Positions 28,736-37,275 of a DNA stretch of 64,000 nucleotides are shown one piece after another (within the stretch, counting starts at the first letter, position 1; the number at the start of each line of letters is the position of its first letter). Both the position numbers and the translations under genes were made by a program. Under the pieces are notes generated by a model that worked only from the letters and a program-made list of their open reading frames with translations, did not search any database and was not told the DNA's origin. The DNA comes from Mycobacterium sp. (GTDB taxonomy: Bacteria > Actinomycetota > Actinomycetes > Mycobacteriales > Mycobacteriaceae): NCBI GenBank assembly GCA_018401645.1, contig JAGYKK010000005.1, positions 50,278 through 114,277 on the forward strand, given 5' to 3'.

Positions 28736-29928
28736 TTCCGGCCCGGTGATCCCGTCAGCGCGTCGGCCACCGCGTCGAACGCCCGCAGGGTGTCCTGCAG
28801 CACGTGCGGCCCGCGCGTGTGTGGTTGGGTCGACAACTTCGCGGCCACCATGTCCGCGGCGCTGTTGATGTAGATCAGCTGGCCGCACATGCCCATGCAC
28901 AGCAGGACACTGCTGCCGGGGTAAGGAAACCACATCTGGTTGCGGTACATCCCGCCGGGAAGATCGGCGTCACCGAGGCCGGCTGCAAACGCCTGACGTG
29001 AGTCGGGCCCACCCGCCAGGGTGTCGGCGATCCACGCCGCCGGCACCACCTGCTGTCCGGTCAGGGATGCACCGTCTTGCAGGAACAGCGATCCGAACCG
29101 GACCATATCGGTGAGACAGGCGCTGATTCCGCCGTTGAACATGCCGGTGCCGGCACTGTCCACGGCGATGGTGGCGTCGTAGCGGGCGCCGATTCGACTC
29201 CAGAGGAGTTCGGACATGAGACCCGGCATGCGTTGGCCGCCGGCGACCTCGCAGATCCAGCCGAGAACGTCGGTTTCGGATGAGCGGTATTCGAACGGTC
29301 CGCCGTGTGGCGACTTCCGCGGCAGGGTCAGCAGGAAGTCGTAGAGGGTGGCCGGAATCTCCGGACCGCTTCGCGGTGCCCATCCCATCGCCTGGTCGAG
29401 AATGTGGATGTCGGCGTGGGGGTCGCTGTAGTCATCGGAGAAGGCGATCCCCGATCTCATGTCCAGCAGGTCGCGCACCGTCGCGCCGGCGTAGCCGCAG
29501 TGCGCCAGCGCCGGGACGAAGGCGGTGACCGGTGCGTCTAGGTCGATCGCACCTGCTCCGTGGAGAGCCCCAGCAACGGCACCGGTCAGCGACTTGCTTA
29601 CCGAGAACATCAGGTGCCGGGACTCGGGTGCAAGGCCGTGGCGGTACTCCTCGGCCACCATCGATCCGCGGCAGGAGACCGCCCATCCATCGGTGTCGGT
29701 GTCGGCCATCACCGCTCCGACGGTGGTGTGATCCCCATCGGTACCGGTTACCGGTATTGCCGCGATCGCGGCCGCGGCCGGTGCCAGCACCGCTGCCGGA
29801 GCCGTCCCACGCGAGATGACCGAAGTCGGCACCATCTCGTCGACGTGCTGGAATGACCAGTGCGAGTAGGGCTCCCACAGCCAATTGGCCAGCGAGATTC
29901 CGGCCGGGACGCGATCGGGTTCGGCCAC
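28711..29928 (-). CDS. Serine hydrolase, beta-lactamase/6-aminohexanoate-dimer hydrolase-like
   Basis: A 405-residue cytosolic protein with a GTG start. FSVSKSLTG contains the SxxK nucleophile at residues 109-112, and FEYRSSETDVLGW holds the Tyr box. The overall order matches the EstB/NylB group of beta-lactamase-fold amidases and esterases, which cleave amides such as aminohexanoate dimers or act as esterases. There is no signal peptide. It begins 8 bases after the ATP-grasp gene stop, so the two are almost surely one transcript. Confidence 0.85.
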   Translation of the reverse strand: MAEPDRVPAGISLANWLWEPYSHWSFQHVDEMVPTSVISRGTAPAAVLAPAAAAIAAIPVTGTDGDHTTVGAVMADTDTDGWAVSCRGSMVAEEYRHGLAPESRHLMFSVSKSLTGAVAGALHGAGAIDLDAPVTAFVPALAHCGYAGATVRDLLDMRSGIAFSDDYSDPHADIHILDQAMGWAPRSGPEIPATLYDFLLTLPRKSPHGGPFEYRSSETDVLGWICEVAGGQRMPGLMSELLWSRIGARYDATIAVDSAGTGMFNGGISACLTDMVRFGSLFLQDGASLTGQQVVPAAWIADTLAGGPDSRQAFAAGLGDADLPGGMYRNQMWFPYPGSSVLLCMGMCGQLIYINSAADMVAAKLSTQPHTRGPHVLQDTLRAFDAVADALTGSPGRNQAKRTLA

Positions 29929-29936
29929 GGTGGGGA

Positions 29937-31397
29937 CTACGCGCGCGCGACGAGCCGGGACAGGATCGGCGAGGTCTGCGCCAAGGGTGTCGAGGCGAAT
30001 TTCGCCTTGATCCCCGTGAGCCAGCGCTGGCAGTGCTCGGTGAGCTGGTAATCCTCGCTCTGCAGGTGCCCGGGGGTGACCAGCACGCCGAGTTGAGCAC
30101 CTTCGCAGCGCAAGTCACCCGGCGCCGCCACCCGCATGAAGAAGGCCTCTGAATCGTCGGCGATCGAGTCCCAGTCGTCGGCTGGCCGGGCAAACGATGC
30201 GTGCCCAGCCGCATCGAGGCGGTACACACCGGTTCGCGGCGTTTGGGTGAAGATCTCTGCCGTCGTCGAGGTCTCGGAGATGATCACCTGACCCCAGACC
30301 TCATCCTCGCCGTAGCCCCGCTCCCAGCGCGCGTTGATCTCCTCGATGTCGAGTTCGTAGTCGACATCCATGAACTCAAGCAGGTGGAACAGGAACAGCG
30401 GGATGTCGGCGTATGCCTCGGTGGTCAAATTCGTCATCGGACTGGCACCGCTGAGCCGCGGGTTCACCTCGCCGAGGTAGAGCCCATCGGAGTCCAGGTC
30501 GTGTAGCAGGTCCACCTCGAAGTAACCCAGGTAGCCCTGGCGGCCTAGGACCTCACCCAGCTTTCGGACCATTTCCCGGGCGGCGCGTGTCTGCGCGGGC
30601 GGCAGCGCCTCTCGCCAGACGTCGTTACCGCACCAGCTGCCCCGGTAGGGAGTCAGCTCCGGGTACCCGACGAGGCTCGTCATCGCGGGTCCGACGACGG
30701 TGCCGTAGCGGGTCACGGCACCCTCCAGGCACACCTCGACATTGCGGATGCGCTTCATCACCTTCACTTCGCGCTGAGCTGTCAGCTCCGCGGCGCACTG
30801 GTCCCAATCGCGCTCGCCGCGTAGGAAGAACGTCCCACTGCCAGCATTGCCGTAGGGGTCCTGAACGACGAGGTCATCACCGAGCTCGGCGCCGCTCGCC
30901 AGCGCAAGCAACTCGGCGTAGGAGCCGGCCCGCCCGATTGCGTGCGGCACGCTCGGCACGCCCGCCTCCTCGGCGAGCCGGGTCATGACCACTTTGGAGT
31001 CCAGGCGGTGGCGCAGCTCCGGGGGCGGTTCCATGACCTCGAGCCCGGCCTGGCGCGCCAGGCCGGAAGTCTCCTCGTCGGGCATGACGAAGCACGCCTT
31101 GCCGCCGGGGCCGCGGTCGGCGATGAACTCCAGCGTCTCCGGATCGGAGAGGAGGTGATTGACCACGTCGCCCATGGAATCGAAATCCCTGCGGTCGCGC
31201 TTGCGGGGTACGAACACCCGTGGGTGGGTGCCTTCGAAAGAGTCGAAGTAGTTCAGGTAATAGAAATTTCGCACCCAACGGTCGATGCCGAGCAGATTGA
31301 ACGGCGTCGGCGAGATGAAGTAGAGCGGCTCCGTATTGGTGTGGAAGAACGCGCGGACGTCGGGTAGGCCCTTCAGTTGTCGAGTCGCCACGGTCAT
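29937..31397 (-). CDS. ATP-grasp ligase (often labelled biotin carboxylase)
   Basis: A 486-residue protein. The ATP-grasp core is seen in LDSKVVMTRLAEEAGVPSVP, DDLVVQDPYGNAGSGTFFL (ATP-binding lid), GYFEVDLLHDL and LYLGEVNPRLSGASPM, with the metal-binding Glu and Asn. The N-terminal 110 residues look like a pre-ATP-grasp domain. Automatic annotation tends to call such proteins biotin carboxylases, but there is no carboxyltransferase or biotin carrier nearby. A ligase joining an amino acid or carboxylate to an amine is more likely. It pairs with the serine hydrolase downstream. Confidence 0.8.
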   Translation of the reverse strand: MTVATRQLKGLPDVRAFFHTNTEPLYFISPTPFNLLGIDRWVRNFYYLNYFDSFEGTHPRVFVPRKRDRRDFDSMGDVVNHLLSDPETLEFIADRGPGGKACFVMPDEETSGLARQAGLEVMEPPPELRHRLDSKVVMTRLAEEAGVPSVPHAIGRAGSYAELLALASGAELGDDLVVQDPYGNAGSGTFFLRGERDWDQCAAELTAQREVKVMKRIRNVEVCLEGAVTRYGTVVGPAMTSLVGYPELTPYRGSWCGNDVWREALPPAQTRAAREMVRKLGEVLGRQGYLGYFEVDLLHDLDSDGLYLGEVNPRLSGASPMTNLTTEAYADIPLFLFHLLEFMDVDYELDIEEINARWERGYGEDEVWGQVIISETSTTAEIFTQTPRTGVYRLDAAGHASFARPADDWDSIADDSEAFFMRVAAPGDLRCEGAQLGVLVTPGHLQSEDYQLTEHCQRWLTGIKAKFASTPLAQTSPILSRLVARA

Positions 31398-31543
31398 GCC
31401 TCCCGCAGGAATGCCGAGGGTGGGGTGGGGGTGGTCAGCATGTCAGCGTGGAGGGAACATGACGTCACCCCCCGAGTATGCCTTGTGTCGCGGTGGCCCG
31501 CCAAGGATTGCGGCACGGGCCGTGGAATGGGTTCCGACACGGT

Positions 31544-32892
31544 TCAGATCGCCGGGCCGAGCAGGTCGTCGGCGTCGGTGATGTGGTGGCCGTAACCCTG
31601 CTCGGCCAGGAAGCGCTGCCGGTGTGCGGCGTAGTCGGCGTCCAGGTTGTCGCGGGAGATAACCGAGTGGAACACCGCGCTGCCACCGTCGTGCTTGGGC
31701 CGCAGCAGCCGGCCGAGGCGCTGAGCCTCTTCCTGGCGTGATCCGAAGGTGCCCGAAACCTGCACGGCCACCGAGGCTTCCGGCAGGTCGATGGAGAAAG
31801 GCCACCTTTCACACCACCGGTGTTTTTAACCTCGCCGCGCCGGAACGTATCGAAGAGCGCCTCGCGTTCGGCGTTCTTGGTCGACCCCTGGATCACCGGG
31901 GCATCAAGTTCCTTACCGAGTTCGTCGAGCTGATCGAGATAGGCACCGATCACCACGTCGGCTCCCCGGCGTGTTTGGCCAGAATCGACTTCACCACCGC
32001 GACCTTGGTGTCCGCCGTGGAGCACAGCTTTGAGCGCTCCTTCGGTTCGGCAACGGCGTACTGCATCCTCTCGTTATCGGTCATCGTGACCCGGACCTCG
32101 ATGCACTCGGCTGGGGCGATCCAGCCCTGGGCTTCGATATCCTTCCACGGCGCGTCGTAACGCTTGGGTCCGATCAGGCTGAACACATCGCCCTCGCGGC
32201 CGTCCTCGCGGATCAGGGTGGCCGTCAGCCCCAGCCGTCGTCGCGATTACAGATCGGCGGTCATCCGGAACACCGGGGCCGGCAGAAGATGCATCTCGTC
32301 GTAGATGATCACCCAAGCCCGGCTGTCGAACAATTCCAGGTGCCGGTATTTGTCCTTCGTCCGGCGGCTGATCACCTGATAGGTGGCGGTGGTGACCGGG
32401 CGGGCCGGCCACGGTGTTGGTGACCAGGATCAGCGTGGTGGCACCGGCCTTGGCCATGGCCGCCGCACCCACGATGGTCTTCCCCGCGCCGCACGGCAGT
32501 ACCACCACCCCCGATCCGCCGGCCCAGAACGAGTCAGCCGCCATCTGCTGGAAGTCTCGCAGTTCCCAGCCATCCTGCGCCAGGCTGATCGGATGGGCCT
32601 CGCCATCGACGTAGCCGGCCAGATCCTCGGCCGCCAGCCGATCTTGAGCAGCATCTGTTTGACCCGGCCCCGCTCGCTGGGGTGCACCAGGACGGTGTCG
32701 TCATCGACGCGCGCACCCAGCATCGGGGTGATCTTTTTGTTACGCAGCACCTCCGCGAGAACCGCGTGGTCCAGACTGAGCAGGCACAGGCCGTGGGCGG
32801 GGTGTTTGACCAACCGGAGTCGGCCGTAGCGGGCCATGGTGTCGACGATGTCGACCAGCAGCGGTTGGGGTATCGCGTAGCGGGAGAAGTTC
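31544..32892 (-). pseudogene. XPB/Ercc3-type DNA repair helicase, 5' end lost and frameshifted
   Basis: XPB landmarks are read in changing frames: FSRYAIPQPLLVDIVDTMAR, LGARVDDDTVLVHPSERGRV, VVLPCGAGKTIVGAAAM (Walker A), YDEMHLLPAPVFRM (DExH region), GLTATLIREDGREGD and the RecA2 part QEEAQRLGRLLRPK, ending in DADDLLGPAI. At least five indels lie between 31780 and 32640. The first 100 or so codons are absent: similarity stops at 32892, exactly where an IS3-family left end starts. Mycobacterial XPB is a 3'-5' helicase that partners nucleases in repair. This copy cannot be functional. Confidence 0.85.
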
Positions 32893-33186
32893 TGAACCGC
32901 CTTGGGTTTCGTGTACACCTTCTTTTCTGGAGATGGCGTCAGAAAAGCGACCGGAAGGTCAAGACCAAGGCGGTCCGGCTGGTCCGGGAGCATCGAGACG
33001 AGTACGAGACCGAATGGGCGGCGATGAAGGCAATCTCCACGCGGTTGGGGATGAGCACCGAGACGCTGCGCAAGTGGGTGCGCCAGGCGGAGATCAATGA
33101 GGGCCAGGGTCGCGGGGATGACCCCCCGGCGTCTCAGCAGCTGCGGGAGCTTCGAAAAAAGAACCGGGAGCTTGAAGAAACGATCG
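32893..33186 (+). mobile_element. IS3-family insertion sequence, left end with partial orfA
   Basis: TGAACCGCC at 32893-32901 resembles the terminal inverted repeat of mycobacterial IS3-group elements such as IS6110. The frame that follows reads KVKTKAVRLVREHRDEYETE, the helix-turn-helix of OrfA (ISTRLGMSTETLRKWVRQAE) and a leucine-zipper stretch ELRKKNRELEET, then loses similarity at about 33186. OrfB and the right end are missing, and the first codons of orfA are not in a clean frame. The fragment is therefore immobile; it replaces the 5' end of the XPB gene. Confidence 0.8.
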
Positions 33187-33276
33187 TTATCTCAGGTCCT
33201 CAGCCTCCGATGATGTTAACGACACGCGGCCCGGGGTGCGCCGAGATCCGTTGTGGATTGGTTATCTTCGGCGTCT

Positions 33277-33505
33277 ATGACGGGGCGGGGAATCCGGGTG
33301 CAGCGCGTCGAGATGCCGTTCGGCGACCCGCGTTCGTGGACGGTGACTGAGGACGGCTCGGTGGTAGAGCCGGCGGAGTCGTTCCTGGCGCATCTGCATG
33401 CGGTGGAGCGCTCGCCCAACACGGTTAAGACTTATGCGCACGATCTGCGGGACTGGTTCGAGTTCCTCGACCAACACGGCCTGGTGTGGTCGGCGGTGCG
33501 GCTCG
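33277..33505 (+). pseudogene. Tyrosine recombinase, N-terminal SAM-like domain only
   Basis: The frame from ATG 33277 reads GDPRSWTVTEDGSVVEPAES, HAVERSPNTVKTYAHDLRD, then FEFLDQHGLVWSAVRL, the core-binding domain of tyrosine recombinases of the Tn554 TnpA/RIT type. The catalytic domain with its R-K-HxxR-Y residues is missing. Instead the frame continues without a stop into the ThrE-like exporter. It is a truncated gene that may still provide a translated leader for the chimera. Confidence 0.75.
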
Positions 33506-33570
33506 GGTCACCGGCTACTGGCCGTGGCAGGCCGCCCGGGCCGCGGGCGGCAGGCCGCCGCGAGCGCGCC

Positions 33571-34875
33571 GTGAACCGGCACGAACGTCGCCGCCGGATC
33601 CTGGACGCGTTGCGAAAGACCCCGTCGGCCGCACTGGCGCCGCCGGACATCTACGACCCGGATGACGTCGCCGCGATGCTTCGGGAAATCGGCATCGCCC
33701 TGGTCGAGGTCGCCCAACCGACATCGATCGTGAAGGACCGGCTGGACCTGATCGCCGCCAGATACACCACCCAACGGGTGCGCACGGTGGTGCTGCCGAC
33801 CATGCTCTTGATCCAAATCGGCCGGGAAGCCTACGAGATCGACGGATCGACCCGCTCGTCGCTGCAACTCGACGCGGCCGGCCGGATTGACCACATCGCC
33901 AGCCTGGCCGAGGCCGGCGCGATCACCCCCACCGATGCGGTCGTCGCGGTGGCCGCGGCCCGCAGTAGGCCACCCCGGTTCGGCAAGGCGGCCACCATCA
34001 CCGCATCCGCCGTCACCTCGGTGGGGTTCGGGATGATGATCAACCCAACCTGGGCATCGCTGCCCGGTTACTTCTTCCTCGGCCTGGTGGCCGGTGCCAT
34101 CCTGATGCTCAGCAAACCGCTTCCGTCTCTCACCCCGATCCTGCCTACGCTTGCGGCGTTCGTCGTGACGCTGCTGGCGTCGTGGTTCGTCGTCGAGACC
34201 GCCAATGACGGGCTGCTGCGGGTGATCAGCCCGGCCCTGGTGGCCGCCATACCGGGAATGGCCCTCGCCGTCGGCGCCACCGAACTGGCGGCCTCCCAGA
34301 TCATCTCCGGGGCAAGCCGGTTGGTATTCGGGATGTCGCAACTGGCGTTGCTGGTGTTCGGCGTGATCATCGGCATGCACCTCGCCGGACCGGTGGCTCC
34401 GCAGACGCCGTCGTCCCAGATGGGTTCGTGGTCGCTCTACCTGGCGATCATCGTTGTAGGCCTGAGCCTGTCGGTATACCTCTCCGCGCCACCGGGCTCG
34501 CTGTTCTGGTTGACGGCCGCGATCGCCGTCGCGCTGATCACCCAGCAACTCGCGAGCATCGTCATCGCGCCCACCCACGCCGGTTTCCTCGGCGCGGTCA
34601 TGGCTGTGCTATTCGCCAACCTGGCCACCCGGATCAAGACCGCGCCGCCGGCAGTGGTGCTCATCGTGGCGTCGTTCTGGTCTCTGGTCCCCTCGACGAC
34701 GAGCTTCATGTCCGTCAGCCAGGCCGCCACCGGCGGCAACGGTGACATCTCCAGCCTGGGCCAAGTCGGCTCGGCGATCCTGTCCATCGCGCTGGGCACC
34801 CTGGTCGGCTGGAGCATCTTCCGGACCATTGACGGCTGGTTGCCATGGTCGAAAACCGAAGCCGCCAACACGTGA
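33571..34875 (+). CDS. Threonine/serine exporter, ThrE family
   Basis: A 434-residue protein from the GTG at 33571. A soluble N-terminal part (SIVKDRLDLIAARYTTQRVR, around residues 50-75) precedes about ten hydrophobic segments starting with TITASAVTSVGFGMMIN. This is the ThrE arrangement: a periplasmic-hydrolase-like N-terminal half and a ten-helix transport domain that exports threonine and serine. The reading frame is open upstream through the integrase fragment to 33253, so a longer chimeric product is possible; I take 33571 because family similarity starts at RRRILDALRK. Complete at the C-terminus. Confidence 0.8.
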   Translation: MNRHERRRRILDALRKTPSAALAPPDIYDPDDVAAMLREIGIALVEVAQPTSIVKDRLDLIAARYTTQRVRTVVLPTMLLIQIGREAYEIDGSTRSSLQLDAAGRIDHIASLAEAGAITPTDAVVAVAAARSRPPRFGKAATITASAVTSVGFGMMINPTWASLPGYFFLGLVAGAILMLSKPLPSLTPILPTLAAFVVTLLASWFVVETANDGLLRVISPALVAAIPGMALAVGATELAASQIISGASRLVFGMSQLALLVFGVIIGMHLAGPVAPQTPSSQMGSWSLYLAIIVVGLSLSVYLSAPPGSLFWLTAAIAVALITQQLASIVIAPTHAGFLGAVMAVLFANLATRIKTAPPAVVLIVASFWSLVPSTTSFMSVSQAATGGNGDISSLGQVGSAILSIALGTLVGWSIFRTIDGWLPWSKTEAANT

Positions 34876-34890
34876 GGTAGCTTCGCGAGC

Positions 34891-35200
34891 GTGGAGGACC
34901 TGAACCCTGGGATGGCAAGGGTGGCCGCCTGGATGTCTCAGAACGGCCTCGGCGCAGGTCCGGTCGAAGCCGTCGCCGAGATCACCGGCGGAACCCAGAA
35001 CGTCATGCTGCGGTTCACCTGGGCGGGATGCGAGTACGTGTTCCGCCGCGGGCCGCGACACCTTCGCCCAGTCAGCAATACGGTGATCCTGTGAGAGACC
35101 CGGGTGTTGCGCGCGCAGGCCGGAACCGACGTGCCGCACCCGCACCCGATCGCGGTCTGCGAGGACACCGCGGTGCTCGGGGACGCGGTGTTCTATCTGC
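34891..35200 (+). pseudogene. Aminoglycoside phosphotransferase-family kinase, stop-containing and 3'-truncated
   Basis: A GTG start at 34891 gives EDLNPGMARVAAWMSQNG and EITGGTQNVMLRF (nucleotide loop) and EYVFRRGP (the ATP-contacting Lys is replaced in this subfamily by Arg). A TGA at 35092-35094 interrupts the frame; the same frame then continues ETRVLRAQAGTDVPHP, CEDTAVLGDAVFYL. A CGA-to-TGA change would explain the stop. After about 35200 similarity ends and the catalytic HGD and DxD motifs are missing. The family includes acyl-CoA-linked phosphotransferases common in mycobacteria. It starts 15 bases after the exporter. Confidence 0.75.
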
Positions 35201-35409
35201 CCACCCACTGGCCCTGGTCGCAACCCTGGCTTGCCCTGTGGCGCAACATCATCGGCTGGCCGACCCACCGCCACCGACGACACCCTGAACATCCGACCAC
35301 AAGGCTCACCCAGGACACACAGGAAAAGCTGGGCAGGCCAGCAGATACTCCCTGCCCATCACCGTAAATCCAAATTCCCATCAGTCAGGCCGCCAAACCC
35401 CCAGCCCAT

Positions 35410-36042
35410 CAGTGGATCGAGGCGTAGCAGTACAGCGGAATTCGTCAAGCCACTGGAACACCTGGCAGCCAGCCTGAAGCTTCCGGAAATCTCGGCAACA
35501 CGCTGGGGATCCTGGTACGAGGCGGCGGCGGCGTTGTGGCCCGTCATCGCCGGGCTCAAGGGCAATCCGCTTGCCACACTTCAACACTGCATGGGAACCC
35601 GGGGCGATCCTGATGACGCGGTCCTCGACTTCATCTCCAACACGGTCGTCGCCGAGGTGCCATTGGACGAAGCTGCGCTGTCGCTGGTGGAGATTCGGAC
35701 GTTGGGGGGCGCGGCCGTGTCGGGGATGAAGCTGCCCAGCGGCAACTGCCATCACAGCTTCTTCGTCGATCTGATCACCCAGTACGACGCCGAGGACAAG
35801 ACCGCCGGACAGCGCCAGACGATTGTCGATCTCACCAAAGCTGTCATTGACAAGGCGCGGGATATGGACGGCCTGACACTCGACTTCAGCGGGACGCATT
35901 CACAACCCGACGATGCGCACTGCGCCGCCTTGCCGTCGGACATCTTCGGTACGGCGGCCATGGCCGAAAGCGTTGCGGCACTAAGCAGACGATGGACCCG
36001 CACAATCGACTCAGATTCCACCCGTTCGCGAAGTTCCTCTGA
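35410..36042 (+). pseudogene. FAD-linked oxidoreductase (BBE-type), C-terminal fragment with a frameshift
   Basis: The frame begins abruptly (STAEFVKPLEHLAASLKLPE) and holds the substrate-side domain of a berberine-bridge-type oxidase: AAVSGMKLPSGNCHHSFFVD, LTLDFSGTHSQPDDAHC and DIFGTAAMAESVAAL. The expected terminus MDPHNRLRFHPFAKFL reads in the next frame and ends at a TGA at 36040-36042, so one base is lost near 35990. The FAD-binding N-terminal half is not present anywhere nearby; the intergenic piece 35200-35410 shows nothing. A second, longer BBE-type pseudogene lies at 51709-53116. Confidence 0.7.
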
Positions 36043-36079
36043 TCGCAAACGCGTTCGTCGTTAATGAGACTGTTCACCT

Positions 36080-36235
36080 ATGAGTGAGATGACACACTTC
36101 GGTGAGCACGCCGATTGGCTCGACGCCTCGGCGTTCATGCCGACTAACGCGCACATCGAGCCTGAGCAGGCGCAACGTGCCAGCCCATTTCCCGCTGGTC
36201 AAGTGCGCGGCGCCATCGCCGGCCAACTGCCCTAA
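36080..36235 (+). CDS. Unrecognised 51-residue reading frame
   Basis: ATG at 36080 leads to a TAA at 36233-36235. The product begins MSEMTHFGEHADWLDASAF and ends QVRGAIAGQLP. No family is recognised; it may be a remnant of a larger gene. Its stop overlaps the stop of the convergent DUF4239 gene by two bases. Evidence for expression is limited to an open frame and ordinary codon use. Confidence 0.3.
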   Translation: MSEMTHFGEHADWLDASAFMPTNAHIEPEQAQRASPFPAGQVRGAIAGQLP

Positions 36236-37026
36236 CTGTCGAAGGGTTTGCCGGCCAGCGAACTGGACACCTCGGCGAGGGGTTCCATGTTCACCTTGAT
36301 CGAGCCGCGGAACGGCACGTCGAGGGTGACGATGAGAACCAGGGCGATGGCCGCCACCAAGGCCCATCCGTACATCAGGATGGGGCGGGTCATCTCGGCG
36401 GCCGCCGTCCCCATTGTGACGGCCAGGAGGGCTCCCGCAGCGACCAGCAGCCAGACCATTAGAGAGGGCAGGGAACGCTGCGCGACCGCCGAGACTTTGG
36501 CCTGGGCGGCGGTCAGTGCGGCGGCTGCAGAGGTCATTGCCCCGGCCTCGGGAATACTCGCGCCATTGCCGTAGGCGACGTTGTGCACGCTGTGCTGGAG
36601 GGTGTCCAGAGCGCGAGCGGAGGGCAGAGTCGTGGTGTCGCCGGTCGCCAGGAACTGTGGGTCCTGTTCGACGGCGACGGATAGGTACCACTCAAGGTTT
36701 CCGACCACCTCCGCGGCCCCGGCCTTGTCGGAGATCGACTTGGTGGCCCAGGCGAGTTGCTGGGCCGAGGTCGACTGGGCGTCGACGGCCTCCTGGCCGG
36801 CGCTGATCGCCGACCAGGTCATCGTTGCGGCGAATCCGATGAGGAAGGCGAAAGTCGCGCCGATCGGGCTCAGTACCTTGCCGGCGTATTCGGCCAGTTC
36901 GGTTCGGCGTTCGTCCGACCGGATGCGCCGGACGGCGTATCGCGCCGCCACGCTGAGCGCGGCGAAGAACACAAACCATGCCGGGATGAGCAGCCACAAG
37001 GGCGACTCCTGCAAGAGCCTCGGCAC
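36232..37026 (-). CDS. DUF4239-family membrane protein
   Basis: A 264-residue protein from the GTG at 37024-37026 (VPRLLQESPLWLLIPAW). Two N-terminal membrane segments (about residues 8-30 and 55-75) flank a short basic loop; a soluble middle portion with EAVDAQSTSAQQLAWATKSI follows, and two more segments lie near residues 180-205 and 212-235. This is the DUF4239 (bestrophin-like in appearance) layout found widely in actinobacteria; function unknown. The frame stays open 58 codons upstream, but those residues do not look like the family. Confidence 0.75.
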   Translation of the reverse strand: MPRLLQESPLWLLIPAWFVFFAALSVAARYAVRRIRSDERRTELAEYAGKVLSPIGATFAFLIGFAATMTWSAISAGQEAVDAQSTSAQQLAWATKSISDKAGAAEVVGNLEWYLSVAVEQDPQFLATGDTTTLPSARALDTLQHSVHNVAYGNGASIPEAGAMTSAAAALTAAQAKVSAVAQRSLPSLMVWLLVAAGALLAVTMGTAAAEMTRPILMYGWALVAAIALVLIVTLDVPFRGSIKVNMEPLAEVSSSLAGKPFDS

Positions 37027-37275
37027 TGGGCCTCCTCGTCGTGGTTGCGGCGCCCGAAGGATATGCCCAAATGCGCCGGTTTTCGGGCCGTCCAATAAGT
37101 TCAGTCGGAAGTTCAGTCGGCAAAACGCTCCGCGGCGGTACCAGACAGTGAAGCTACCCGCTGGAACTCGCGGATGCCGTTGTGCATCCAATGATGTCAT
37201 GAAGAAGCAGGCGCGCCCCTGTTAATCAGGTATGTTCCGCAGACTCCGGCGTGCACTTCTCAGGTGAGGACCACA

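Noticed and set aside
29937..31397. Biotin carboxylase assignment
   Set aside because: The ATP-grasp fold is visible, but no biotin carrier or carboxyltransferase is near and the pairing is with an amidase-like hydrolase, so the label is not supported.
33508..34578. 356-codon minus-strand frame opposite the ThrE exporter
   Set aside because: The product is dominated by Gly, Arg, Asp and His as expected for antisense of a hydrophobic protein in high-G+C DNA. The plus strand has the recognised family.
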